Below are positions 34,710-43,868 of a DNA stretch of 64,000 bases, piece by piece. The DNA is taken from contig NZ_SRUO01000001.1 of assembly GCF_004791025.1 (NCBI RefSeq), forward strand, positions 1 to 64,000, written 5' to 3'. The stretch comes from Mesorhizobium sp. M4B.F.Ca.ET.203.01.1.1 (GTDB taxonomy: Bacteria > Pseudomonadota > Alphaproteobacteria > Rhizobiales > Rhizobiaceae). Position numbers and translations under genes: made by a program. Position 1 is the first letter of the stretch. Every line of letters starts with the position of its first letter. Below the pieces are notes generated by a model. The model saw only the letters and a program-made list of their open reading frames with translations, did not search any database and was not told the DNA's origin.

Positions 34710-35205
34710 TCACCCGCCCTTGATGATCTTTCGAAGCCGGGCGGGATCGGACAAAATCGCGAGGTCCTTCAACGGATTGCCGTAGACGGCGATGAGATCT
34801 GCGTGAGCGCTAGGCGCGATGGTGCCGATGAGGCCTTCCATGTTGAGCACGCGGGCAGCATCCACCGTCGCGGATCGGATCACGTCCCGAGGCTTGAGAA
34901 CGCGGCCGCGCAGAAGAAATTCCTCTGATTGGTGCCCCTGCATCTGGCCAAGCAGATCGGAGCCGTAGCCCATGGTCACGCCAGCGCTTTGAAGCATTTC
35001 GAGCGCCGACAAGCCGGCATCGAGAACGAAGCTCACCTTTTCAAGGGATTCGGCGGACATGCCGTATCTGGCTCCGTCCCGAGCGACGACAGCAAAGGTG
35101 ATGTTCGTCGGGACGACGAACGCGCCTGCCTCGCGAACCCGGTTGGCGGTTGTCGCTTTGATGAGGTTTCCATGCTCGATTCGGATGGTCGACGTTTCAT
35201 CCCAG
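34710..35205 (-). pseudogene. Amidohydrolase (imidazolonepropionase-like) C-terminal part
   Basis: The frame reads TIRIEHGNLIKATTANRVRE with the metal-binding EHG motif, then AGAFVVPTNITF, AGVTMGYGSDLLG with the late Asp ligand, and SATVDAARVLNMEGLIGTIA, ending normally. The first metal-binding half, including HxH, is missing: a stop codon precedes the fragment at about 35207. Unlikely to be active. Confidence 0.72.
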
Positions 35206-35430
35206 ATTTACTTTCGCGCCTCACGCCGGCACTCGCGCACATAGTCCGCCGGGTTATGTCGCCAAGCGCCGAGCGGATTTGCGGCAAGGGGAAGTCCGGG
35301 CACTCCTCGCACCCTCGTCCTCGCGCAACACCGCACGTAACAGAAACGATAGCACGCATTCTCACAATTAACGACGGCTGTTCGGCAGTGGGCTTCGTCG
35401 CGAGCGAGGACGAGAGTGTCGGGTCTACAA

Positions 35431-35470
35431 CCAAATGTCGGAGGTCGGACCCAAATGTCGGAGGTCGGAC
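35431..35470. repeat. Perfect tandem duplication of a 20-bp unit
   Basis: CCAAATGTCGGAGGTCGGAC occurs twice head to tail. Flanking sequence from 35206 to 35600 has no recognised gene. It may be the end of a lost IS element or a duplicated operator. Confidence 0.75.
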
Positions 35471-35610
35471 ACGCAAGGCCCTTACCACGTAGGTGATTGA
35501 AAGCTTTATTGACGAGGCGCTCCAATGGCCGGCCCGCAATGCGGGAGATATTGTTAGAGGCGTCTCGAATGACTTCTCCGCGGGACCCGAAGGGCGTCTC
35601 AGGCATCCTT

Positions 35611-35625
35611 TGGCACGATTAGTGC
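35611..35625 (+). promoter_or_regulatory. Putative sigma-54 promoter upstream of the S46 peptidase
   Basis: TGGCACGATTAGTGC has GG and GC ten bases apart and is a close match to the -24/-12 consensus. The next bases (GATGATCCGCAAACGTTGCACC) resemble the same position of repeat copies 1 and 2, so this may be a diverged relative. I found no TGT-N10-ACA site above it. Confidence 0.45.
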
Positions 35626-35811
35626 AACGGATGATCCGCAAACGTTGCACCGATACGATGTGAGGGGAGCGTCACCCAGATTTTTGTGTTGACCGTCCAC
35701 TCACTCTTCACCCAGTGGCTGCCGCGCAGGCGCTTGCGGACGCCGGTCAGCCCGATAGCTCATCGATCCAGATCAGCGGAGAACAATACACAGAATGGGA
35801 ACGAGATCAGC

Positions 35812-37959
35812 ATGAACTCGAATTTTAGTCGTTTGGCCCAAGCCACCGCTATGAACTTGCTCTGGACGTCGGCGAACGAAGGCATGTGGATGCCGGCCCA
35901 GATTACGGAACTTGGCGCGGCCATGCGCGCGAATGGACTCCAGCTTGATCCCGCGCAGCTCAGCCGTCTAGACACTGCCCCGCTCAACGCGATCGTATCA
36001 CTGGGCGGATGTTCAGCTTCCTTCGTCAGTCCGCAAGGACTGGTTGCGACCAACCGTCACTGCGTGCTGGAATCGATCCAGTACAACAGCAAGGAGAGTC
36101 AAGACTATCTCACCAAGGGATTTCTAGCGAAAAGCCTTGGTGAAGAATTACCCGCGGTGCCCGGCAGCCGCATCTATGTGATCGAGGATATCCGTGATGT
36201 GACCGCCGACATGCTCAAGGGCGTATCGGACAAGCTGAACGGCTTTGCCCGCTATGAGCGGCTCGACAGGAACCGGAAGGCGCTGATCGCCGCATGTGAA
36301 GAACAGCCCAATCGCCGCTGCGACGTGGAGTCCTATTATGGCGGCGCCTCCTACTATCTCCAGCAGAAGCTCGAAATTCAGGACGTGCGCCTCGTCTATG
36401 CGCCCGCGCTCGGCATCGGTAACTTCGGCGGCGAAACGGACAATTGGACGTGGCCGCGCCACACAGGCGACTTCGGTTTTTACCGCGCTTATGTCGCTCC
36501 TGATGGTTCCTCCCGGCCTTATGCGCGCGACAACGTGCCCTACCGGCCGAAGAGCTGGCTGCGCATTGCCTCTAAAGGCGTGCAAGACGGCGATTTCGTC
36601 ATGGTCGTCGGCTTTCCCGGAAAAACCAATCGGTTCCGCACGGCGGATGAAGTACGGTTCAATTTCGCGCGGTACGAACCGCTGTTGCAGCATTTGCTGT
36701 CGGATTATGCGGCCCAGATAAACCAAACCACGGCAGGCAATCGAGAAGCGCAGATCCGCTACGCCTCCATCCTGCAAGGCGTGGAAAACTACAAGAAGAA
36801 GTTGGCGGGCGATCTCGCCGGGGCCAATGCGATCGGGCTCGACGTGCGCAAGGCTATCGAGGAGAAAGCTTATCACGACTGGGTCGCCGATGATCCCGCG
36901 CGGCAGGCGCGCTATGGCGCAGCGATCGGCGAACTGGGCGCCATGGTGGACGAGAATAGCCAGGCCTCGCTCGAGGGGCTGCGCCAGGCGCTGCTGAACC
37001 GCGCGCAAATGCTCTCATCCGCGCGCACTCTGTATCGCTGGGCCAAGGAGCACGAGAAGCTCGATGAAGACCGCGAACGCGGCTTTCAGGATCGTGACCG
37101 TAACCAGACCGTGGATCAACTGACGCAGATCGAACGCGGTTACCTGCCCGACATCGATCGCAAGCTATTTGAGGCCGCGCTCGATGAATATCGCCGGCTA
37201 GACGCAAAGGACCGCGATACTGCGTTCGAAACGGCTCTGGACCAAATCGGCCTTGACCGACTTTATGCAGAAACCAAACTCGCCGACACGGCCACGCGGC
37301 TCGGCTGGCTCGACAAGCCGGCTGCTGCCTTCGAGGCGTCGGACGATCCTTTCATCAAGCTGGCGGTCGCGCTCTATCCCGGCGACATAGCTGCGGAGCG
37401 CGCGGCGAAGGACCGCGCTGGCCGAGCGCAGGCGGCGCGCGCGACTTATATGCAGGGCCTGCGCGCCTACTGGCAGGCGATTGGCCGGCCGGTGTATCCC
37501 GACGCGAATGGATCGCTGCGCATCACCTGGGGCAAGGTGTCGGGGCGAACACGCGACGGGCAGATCTGGACGCCATTCACCACGGCTGAGGGACTTCTGG
37601 CCAAGCACACTGGCAAGGGCGAGTTTGATGCGCCGGCCGCCGCCGTCGCTGCGATCCGGGCCAAGAATTATGGCCCCTATGTCGCGCCGGAGCTGGGCAC
37701 TTTGCCGGTCGACTTCATGTCCACGGTCGACATTACCAATGGCAATAGCGGCTCGGCCACGCTGAATGGGCGCGGCGAGTTCGTCGGTCTCGCCTTTGAT
37801 GGCACGCTCGATGGAGTGATCTCCGATTGGGCATATGCCGCAGACCGCAGTCGAAGCATCCATGTCGACAGTCGCTTCATGCTTTGGACCATGGACAAGA
37901 TTGACGGCGCTGCCTGGTTGCTCAAGGAGATGGGAGTGCTGCCGGCGTCGCGTTCATGA
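35812..37959 (+). CDS. S46-family dipeptidyl-peptidase (DPP7/DPP11-like)
   Basis: The 715-residue protein matches peptidase family S46 throughout. The catalytic His lies in QGLVATNRHCVLESIQYNS (near residue 83), the Asp in the GETDNWTWPRHTGDF region, and the Ser in TNGNSGSATLNGRGEFVG near residue 645. These enzymes remove dipeptides from peptide N-termini, normally in the periplasm. The first ~22 residues do not form a convincing signal peptide; family similarity starts at NEGMW, so the export signal may have been lost at a junction. S46 is more typical of Xanthomonas-, Sphingomonas- and Bacteroides-type genomes, suggesting transfer. Confidence 0.88.
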   Translation: MNSNFSRLAQATAMNLLWTSANEGMWMPAQITELGAAMRANGLQLDPAQLSRLDTAPLNAIVSLGGCSASFVSPQGLVATNRHCVLESIQYNSKESQDYLTKGFLAKSLGEELPAVPGSRIYVIEDIRDVTADMLKGVSDKLNGFARYERLDRNRKALIAACEEQPNRRCDVESYYGGASYYLQQKLEIQDVRLVYAPALGIGNFGGETDNWTWPRHTGDFGFYRAYVAPDGSSRPYARDNVPYRPKSWLRIASKGVQDGDFVMVVGFPGKTNRFRTADEVRFNFARYEPLLQHLLSDYAAQINQTTAGNREAQIRYASILQGVENYKKKLAGDLAGANAIGLDVRKAIEEKAYHDWVADDPARQARYGAAIGELGAMVDENSQASLEGLRQALLNRAQMLSSARTLYRWAKEHEKLDEDRERGFQDRDRNQTVDQLTQIERGYLPDIDRKLFEAALDEYRRLDAKDRDTAFETALDQIGLDRLYAETKLADTATRLGWLDKPAAAFEASDDPFIKLAVALYPGDIAAERAAKDRAGRAQAARATYMQGLRAYWQAIGRPVYPDANGSLRITWGKVSGRTRDGQIWTPFTTAEGLLAKHTGKGEFDAPAAAVAAIRAKNYGPYVAPELGTLPVDFMSTVDITNGNSGSATLNGRGEFVGLAFDGTLDGVISDWAYAADRSRSIHVDSRFMLWTMDKIDGAAWLLKEMGVLPASRS

Positions 37960-38023
37960 GCGGGGTAGTCTGGCGGTAGGCCGGCCTGTCGGCGTCATAC
38001 CTCCACAAATCCCCCTTGGAATT

Positions 38024-38730
38024 TTAGACAAATCCCGTGCGGAAGCGCCGCCTCAGCCGGTCTTGCAGCGCCTGCCGGTCGGCGACGAGGTCGTCGCAGC
38101 GACCCGGCGCCGCTGCCCGGCCATCAATTGTCCAATCGGCGCCCACGTGCCAACACAAACACGCCGCAGTCATAAGCATTCGGCTGTCGGGTCATGGGGG
38201 CTGCCTCGAAGGTGCCGTTCAGCACCCTTGCGAGCTGGTTTGCAGGCTCGTCGTTGTGGCCCTGTCCGGGAGGAGTCGTGGTGATAGGCGACCCGCTCCG
38301 GGTTGCGGCCATCAACGAGCAGCAGCGAGCAATGGGTGCTGTCGCTGGTACGATTGCCATTGCTCACTGGCACGAATAGGAAGTCGGCTGGGCCGACAGC
38401 TCGATTATAGATGACCTGCAATGTCTCTTGCGCGTTCTGCGACCCTGCGTAACGCATTTGCTCCACCTCGCGACCCAAGTTCCATGTGCCAGTCTGCCCT
38501 TTATGCGACTTTTCGAGCACAGACCGGGAACATCTGGCGCCCAAGGCCAGTTTAGCGCTGGAAAAGCCAATGTGCGGGAGTTCAGAAATGGCCGCTCCGG
38601 GGCCGACTGCGGTCCGTCCGGTTTCGGCCCCGGTTGATGGAAAGCTGCCCATAACCAACCGACGCCCTTTCGGCCGCTCGTACTCAAATACCGAAACCAC
38701 GATAGCGGTCATTGCCCGTAATAATGTCAA
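38024..38730 (-). pseudogene. Type III effector-like C48 (Ulp1/SUMO protease) relic
   Basis: The frame from ~38700 carries GPADFLFVPVSNGNRTSDST followed by HCSLLLVDGRNPERVAYHHD, placing the catalytic His and Asp. A second frame then gives GHNDEPANQLARVLNGTFEA and RQPNAYDCGVFVLA with the catalytic Cys. A third ends DDLVADRQALQDRLRR with a stop at 38024. These blocks in order are those of C48 peptidases found among rhizobial type III effectors that de-SUMOylate host proteins. At least two frameshifts inactivate it. Confidence 0.75.
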
Positions 38731-38810
38731 TTCGCTTCGCTACGCATGCGCAGCGATTTCGGGCTCAACTCCGAAGCGCCAAATCGCGGCGGAACCGATC
38801 GCTGTGGAGA

Positions 38811-39942
38811 TTATGCCTGGGGCGCGACACCTTCGGGACGGGCGCTTTCCGCCCCTTCCTCGGCCGCGGCCGTTGCCTGCGCCCGTGCAGCGCGCTCCAC
38901 CATCTCGCGCGTAACGACTTTGCTATGATCCCGCTCACGGTAGAGACGCGCATACGCGGAGTCGTCGACATCGCCCGGGCCATAGTCATGGTAGTCGAGA
39001 TGACGCCAACCCCGTTCCGTGAGGTCCATGCCGTATTCTACGCCGACAAATCCGCTCAAGGGCACGATATAAGTCTTTACGAAGGGAACGTCCTCGTATG
39101 TCCGCTTGATGAACTGGGCGCCGGGCGTGTTTTCGATAAACCATGGTTGCCGGCCGAATCCGCCAAACTGCAGTTGGATGATGTGGCCCAGCGTTTTCAA
39201 TGCCGATAGAGCGTCCTCCCGCATTGTGGAGTAGGTCGCGGGGTTAAAGTGGACCGAGCGGTTGCGCAGCGTCGCAAGCTCCATGAAAGCTATCCCAACA
39301 TCAGGCAAGAGCACGCCCCAGTCTTCCAGCACGCGCACGGCGAACCGCCAGTCATCGAAAGACTCGCTGCGATAAACACGGCGGTAGTACGGCGACGCTT
39401 TGTAGTGATCCCGAAGGTCCAGGATGAGGTGGTTCAGGATGCGCTCGCCGAGGGCGCACGCAGCGACCAAGGCTGGGAAGTAGAGCCCTGATACAAAGGC
39501 GCGGCGCGCCTGTTCATGCATCAGGTTATGATAACTGACGATGGAGAACGCCTTTGCGCCAAGGTCCTTAGTGTCCTGGATCACTTGCGCATGGCGGCGT
39601 TCGCCGTACTCGGCTTTAAGCCTCTCAATCGCATTGTTGCGGTTCTCGATATGGAGCACCTTCACTTTCTCCTCCCAGTGCTCGCTCGGATCGTCGAGAC
39701 TCATCGGGGTGGAGTCGAAATCATAGGCAAACGGGTGATATTCGCCGCCGCCCACGGTCTCGCACGGATACGTGCCCCTCATGGTCGTAGAGGCCGCGCG
39801 GCAGGTCGGCGACCGTGATGAACCCTTCTGATACAGCGCTCTCCGCGTGGCCGTTGCTCTCGGTCTCAGCGGCTTCCCGGCGCTTGGGCGCCACGTGCTC
39901 AGGTTTCATATCTTCGACAGCAGTCGGCTCTTGATCGGCCAT
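38811..39942 (-). pseudogene. HEPN-motif protein with a single frameshift
   Basis: The start at 39942 gives MADQEPTAVEDMKPEHVAPK up to GLYDHEG; the rest continues one frame over as TYPCETVGGGEYHPFAYDFD and runs 320 residues. Removing one G from the GGGG near 39777 would restore a ~377-residue protein. The central part (FPALVAACALGERILNHLIL, then ATLRNRSVHFN with R-x4-H) is a HEPN-like helical domain, a fold used by toxin RNases and defence proteins. Function otherwise unknown. It ends the minus-strand defence run. Confidence 0.6.
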
Positions 39943-39948
39943 GGTCCG

Positions 39949-40540
39949 TCAGCTTGCCGTCGCGGGTGCGGCCGTTCGGCGGCGCATCCTCACCTTCAGC
40001 GCATCCGGATGGAAATTGCCCATAAGATGGCCGCATCCTGTTGTACGGAAGGGCGAAGGCTTGTTCTTGCCCCCGACCGCCTCGAGCTTTTCGTATAACC
40101 CTTCGCTGACGGTTAGCATACGTGGATCGGCCCAGATAAAGAGATTATCGTCAACGATCTTCCTCATTCTGAAGATCCATGAACTCGGCGCGCCGGACGC
40201 CGAACCACAATGTGCGCTTGCCATATAGACCCTCCGCGAGGCTGTCGAACGTGATAATCTTGAAATCGTCGCGCTCTTCGGCGTCAATACGGCTGCGCCG
40301 CAGTTCGCTCTCCGCGTATTCGGCGCGGCGGCCGAACACCAACACGAATTTCGGGTAGGTTGGGTTGCGTTGCATCGTCACCGGCACGCTGATCGTGCTC
40401 AGCTGATTGAAGAAGGCCTGCGGGTTACCTTCATCGAAAGTCAGCCTCCAACTGCTGATCTGCTGCGTGCACGAAATCCGGGTGGTACTCGTGGCCGCCG
40501 TCCATATAGAAGCGCGAGGTCGGCCTTACCCGCGAGCCCC
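39949..40540 (-). pseudogene. DUF4263/Shedu-like protein remnant
   Basis: A minus frame reads YPKFVLVFGRRAEYAESELR and RRSRIDAEERDDFKIITFDS, the late segment of DUF4263 (Shedu) nuclease domains. Upstream and downstream parts (DGGHEYHPDFVHAADQQLEA and LFIWADPRMLTVSEGLYEKL) are in other frames. The nuclease motif is not intact. Position beside the HEPN protein and DUF4238 gene suggests a decayed defence gene. The family call rests on a short match. Confidence 0.4.
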
Positions 40541-40558
40541 TCGGATATTCGGATTTGA

Positions 40559-41407
40559 TCACCGAGCATTGGCTATGGATTTGACCAGCGCTGCTGAACC
40601 GGCAGCGATGGTGCCACTCTGGCCCGCGATCGCAATGTTGAGCTGCCGCACTGGGCGTTCATCGACCGTATCGTGAAGACTTATCTTTCCGTCGCCTTGT
40701 CCTGCTCCCACGGCAACGTCTGACGCGATCGGGAGCCACATCTCGACCGTCGGATCGTTAAGATCGGTGCGATTGGGCGCGGTTAGTTTCACGACTGGCC
40801 GGCTGCCGACGATGAAGCTTTTCTTCGGCTGGACGATGCGCAGTATGGCGATGCCACGTCGCTCAAGCACGCGCATCACCTCTGCACTCGGTTGTCCGAT
40901 TGTCTGAACTCGAACGTTGCGTACTGTTCGAGCCTTGGCATCGGCCGTCGCCAGCGCTTCGATTTCGTCAAGTCGATGGGGTGCGGCTTGGCGGAGCTCG
41001 TCGAGTGTATCCTCAACCATTCGCAGTGCTTCAGCATCGGAGACGTTGGCTCGTTGGGTCTCAGGACTGCGTCGCCACTGGGTTAGAAAGAATATGTACC
41101 AGAGGCGCTTTTGCTCGGATGTAAGGACGGGAAGCCGGCCCTCCCGTGCCGGCACCAGAATGGATTGCACGACTCCAACAGCCTCGCTCTCAAGAACTGA
41201 AAGAGCGTGCTCCATTGCCGGATCCTTGGCCCCGGTTTCAGAAAGCGTACTGTACAGATGATTCTGATGGAACAGTTCAAGAGGCCTTGCGCGGCGGACC
41301 GTGACGGGTCGTTCGCGGAGGCGGCACCAGTGCAGCCAGCCATCCGAGTCTGTGAAGCCGTTCAGGATCATCTGCGGCACGTAGTGATGGCGCTTGGGAA
41401 CTGACAT
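40559..41407 (-). CDS. DUF4238 protein of the first defence cluster
   Basis: The 282-residue protein begins MSVPKRHHYVPQMILNGFTD, the diagnostic start of DUF4238. WCRLRERPVTVRRARPLELF and LWYIFFLTQWRRSPETQRAN follow, and FIVGSRPVVKLTAPN stands where the family has its TSDNPV box. The function of DUF4238 is not established; members often sit in mobile or defence regions. It is 12 bp from the HEPN gene upstream and is read in the same operon-like run. A second, distinct DUF4238 lies at 57512. Confidence 0.75.
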   Translation of the reverse strand: MSVPKRHHYVPQMILNGFTDSDGWLHWCRLRERPVTVRRARPLELFHQNHLYSTLSETGAKDPAMEHALSVLESEAVGVVQSILVPAREGRLPVLTSEQKRLWYIFFLTQWRRSPETQRANVSDAEALRMVEDTLDELRQAAPHRLDEIEALATADAKARTVRNVRVQTIGQPSAEVMRVLERRGIAILRIVQPKKSFIVGSRPVVKLTAPNRTDLNDPTVEMWLPIASDVAVGAGQGDGKISLHDTVDERPVRQLNIAIAGQSGTIAAGSAALVKSIANAR

Positions 41408-41419
41408 CGGTCCGATCGT

Positions 41420-42883
41420 CTAGGTGCTAGTTGTGATGCACGGCGGTGCCATCAACAGATCGCCGTCGATACGACGTGGATCGAGAAACTCAGGTCGGCG
41501 GATGAGGATCTTAAGCAGGCTACGCAATGCATCGAGCGCCAGGTCCTTCGCCGCCAAATCCCGTTCTGCATGTGCGTCGGCAGCGCCAATTCGTCGCCGA
41601 GTGCCATGGACAATGGCTGATCGGGTCGAATAGACCACCGCGATCGCGTCACTCATGGCTTTCGCACCAGCTTGACCTCCCTCGATACCTGCCAACGCGG
41701 CTGCGCGCATCCGGAGCTTCCACGAGATCGCCTGCCCGTCTCCGTCGCCAAGTAAAACCTCAAGAGCGATTGTGGCGTCGAGAATTGCGTCGGCGAGGTC
41801 ACTGCGCGTCATTGCCGTGTTCAGGCGACGGGTGGCCAAGGCAAGCCTTTCGCCTGTTGAACTTTCTAATGCTTCAAGAAGGCATGCGACCTTGCGCATC
41901 TGCGCCTTGCTGACGAGGGGTAGGTCCGCACGGTTCCAACCAAAATCGTCGAACACCTCGGGATAGCGGCGTGCGCCAACGGCATAAACATTGGGCAGCC
42001 CATAATTGTGCCGGTGACGCCAGCCCCTCGCAAGCCGGATTTCCTGCGCATATCCAGTCTCGATCCCGGTCTCGAGCCGGAGCGCAGCGAATAGCGCATC
42101 GATGCGCTCGCGTGCTTCCGAGCTGAAGTTCGATAGTGTCTGGCTAAGCTCGATCCAATTGCCGTTCGGAACGTCCCATCCGGTAAGCACGAAAGCATGG
42201 GTCGCGGCCGCGAGCACTTGGTCATGACCGTTAGCGCCGTAGGCCTTCATCTCCCATCGCGCTCGTTGAAAATCTGGCGACATTCGCATGATATAGGCAG
42301 AGGGTCCGAGGCGCACCCGGTCGAAGTCGAACCGGACGAGTGCGATCGGCGCGAGCACCGCAAGCTTCAGGCGCGAGTCAAACAATCCTTTGAAAAGCGG
42401 CTTCAGAACAACAGCGCGGGTCGCGTCCGTCGCGGGGGCCGCGCCGAAGCGAAGAAAATGAACATCCGCAGCCCGCGCGACTAGAAGGTCGATAGCGACC
42501 CTTGCTAACGGATTTTCCGCGTCGGATCCCGTCGGGGGAATGCGGGCGATTTCGGGGTATTCAAGGGCGAACGCTGCCAGCCTCGCCACTGCAGGGAAAC
42601 GAATGGGTGGGAACTTGCCTAACTGACGCGCCTCAGGGTCGTTGTAGGGAGGTTCGAGCAGTGAAGCATATTCTAGCGGACCCACCCCCGTCCAAGCGCC
42701 ATCGCCCAACGATGCCATGCCGTTGTTATGCAGCGAGAAGGTCGGATATCTGCTCACCTTGGATGGTTTGCCGCCACCCTCAAGCTTGGAAAGAATGGCA
42801 GATACGACTTCATCATACGCTTCGGCCAGCAGCTTGCCTAGGCGCCTCTGTAGCGCGCTCTCCTGGGCGGCTTCCTCATCCAT
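41420..42883 (-). CDS. HEPN-domain protein (Apea-like), hypothetical
   Basis: The 487-residue protein has no recognisable N-terminal domain, but the last third contains TRSDLADAILDATIALEVLL, SWKLRMRAAALAG and VVYSTRSAIVHGTRRR. The R-S-A-I-V-H core is an R-x4-H HEPN motif in the layout of Apea-like HEPN proteins. Such domains cut RNA in toxin and antiphage systems. I start it at ATG 42883, preceded by GGGGA. It lies 114 bp after the CD-NTase gene and just before DUF4238, so it may be an accessory effector. Confidence 0.6.
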   Translation of the reverse strand: MDEEAAQESALQRRLGKLLAEAYDEVVSAILSKLEGGGKPSKVSRYPTFSLHNNGMASLGDGAWTGVGPLEYASLLEPPYNDPEARQLGKFPPIRFPAVARLAAFALEYPEIARIPPTGSDAENPLARVAIDLLVARAADVHFLRFGAAPATDATRAVVLKPLFKGLFDSRLKLAVLAPIALVRFDFDRVRLGPSAYIMRMSPDFQRARWEMKAYGANGHDQVLAAATHAFVLTGWDVPNGNWIELSQTLSNFSSEARERIDALFAALRLETGIETGYAQEIRLARGWRHRHNYGLPNVYAVGARRYPEVFDDFGWNRADLPLVSKAQMRKVACLLEALESSTGERLALATRRLNTAMTRSDLADAILDATIALEVLLGDGDGQAISWKLRMRAAALAGIEGGQAGAKAMSDAIAVVYSTRSAIVHGTRRRIGAADAHAERDLAAKDLALDALRSLLKILIRRPEFLDPRRIDGDLLMAPPCITTST

Positions 42884-42997
42884 CAAGTTTCCCCTAGTCG
42901 AGCAGTGACATTCCGAGTTGGTTTGTTGGAAACTAACATGCAACCAGCCCGAGGCTTAAGACTGCTGCCCGTTTTTCGTTCTTCGAGTGTGGTCGCC

Positions 42998-43861
42998 TCA
43001 TCCGTATGCGGGGAAATAGTCAGCAAAAATCCACCGCCATTCGTCGATCGCCAGCTTCGCATATCCCTGGTTCGAGTAGTTTTCCGCAGTACGGGCCCGC
43101 CGATACGCCTGGTCGAGAGCGGCGATCATCCTGTCGGCCTCGGACTTAGCGAGATAGGAAGCGACGTCGTCGCTGTAGCCGGCGGGATCGGCAATCTTGG
43201 TCCAGACCTTGTCCCTCATTTTGTCGAATACCCATCGAGCGCCGCTCGGATAGTCGGTGATAGTGACGTCCTTCAGAACATGGCGCACTAGGACCTCCAG
43301 ATGAAAGGAGCGGAAGAGATTTCCCTTCTCGCGGTTCCAGCACTTCAGCATCTTGATCAGTGGCACGAGTGAGCCGTGGTGAGCTTTGTTGGACGCGGAC
43401 CACAAGTCGACGTGCTTCTTCGGATCCGTGGGAATCCATCTCTTCAGGTGCGAGTCGGGAATAAGAAACCCACCGCCAGTTCGATAAAAGCCCGGAACGA
43501 CATCGACCTTGAAATCCGTGAAGGTGATGGTCACCGCTTGGCCGTCGGGCTTTATTTTCGGTGTCTTCGGATACCTCTTCTTGAGTGTCGTCATCACGGA
43601 TGACAGCAGTGCATGCTGGCTTTGGTCCGTGTAGTATTTCGGATCGAGCACGATGAAGACGTCGATGTCTGCCGTAGTGAGGGGTGCGATCATCGTGTTT
43701 CGGCGATAGGACCCGGTCAGAAAGGATTCGAGAACTTCGAAATCTTCGGCGACCGTGTCCCGCACGTTCTGCTGACGGCTGGACGTAGTGCTTTCCTGAA
43801 GACTTGTGATTTCAAGGTTTGTTCTGAATTGGCGAAAGCCCTCCGATATAGTTGTGACCAT
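42998..43861 (-). CDS. CD-NTase (SMODS-type nucleotidyltransferase) of CBASS cassette 1
   Basis: The 287-residue enzyme shows GSYRRNT at residues 50-56, DID at 65-67 and a third Asp at 120 (FKVDVVPGF), the three parts of the polymerase-beta active site in cGAS/DncV-like enzymes. QAVTITFTDF and the ARTAENYSNQGYAKLAIDEW tail fit SMODS. It should make a cyclic nucleotide signal on phage infection. It starts 7 bp after the S-4TM gene, and is the second CD-NTase of the same run. Confidence 0.85.
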   Translation of the reverse strand: MVTTISEGFRQFRTNLEITSLQESTTSSRQQNVRDTVAEDFEVLESFLTGSYRRNTMIAPLTTADIDVFIVLDPKYYTDQSQHALLSSVMTTLKKRYPKTPKIKPDGQAVTITFTDFKVDVVPGFYRTGGGFLIPDSHLKRWIPTDPKKHVDLWSASNKAHHGSLVPLIKMLKCWNREKGNLFRSFHLEVLVRHVLKDVTITDYPSGARWVFDKMRDKVWTKIADPAGYSDDVASYLAKSEADRMIAALDQAYRRARTAENYSNQGYAKLAIDEWRWIFADYFPAYG

Positions 43862-43868
43862 GTTTGCC

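Noticed and set aside
35431..35470. Possible CRISPR repeats
   Set aside because: Only two adjacent copies with no spacer between them, and no cas genes anywhere in the window.
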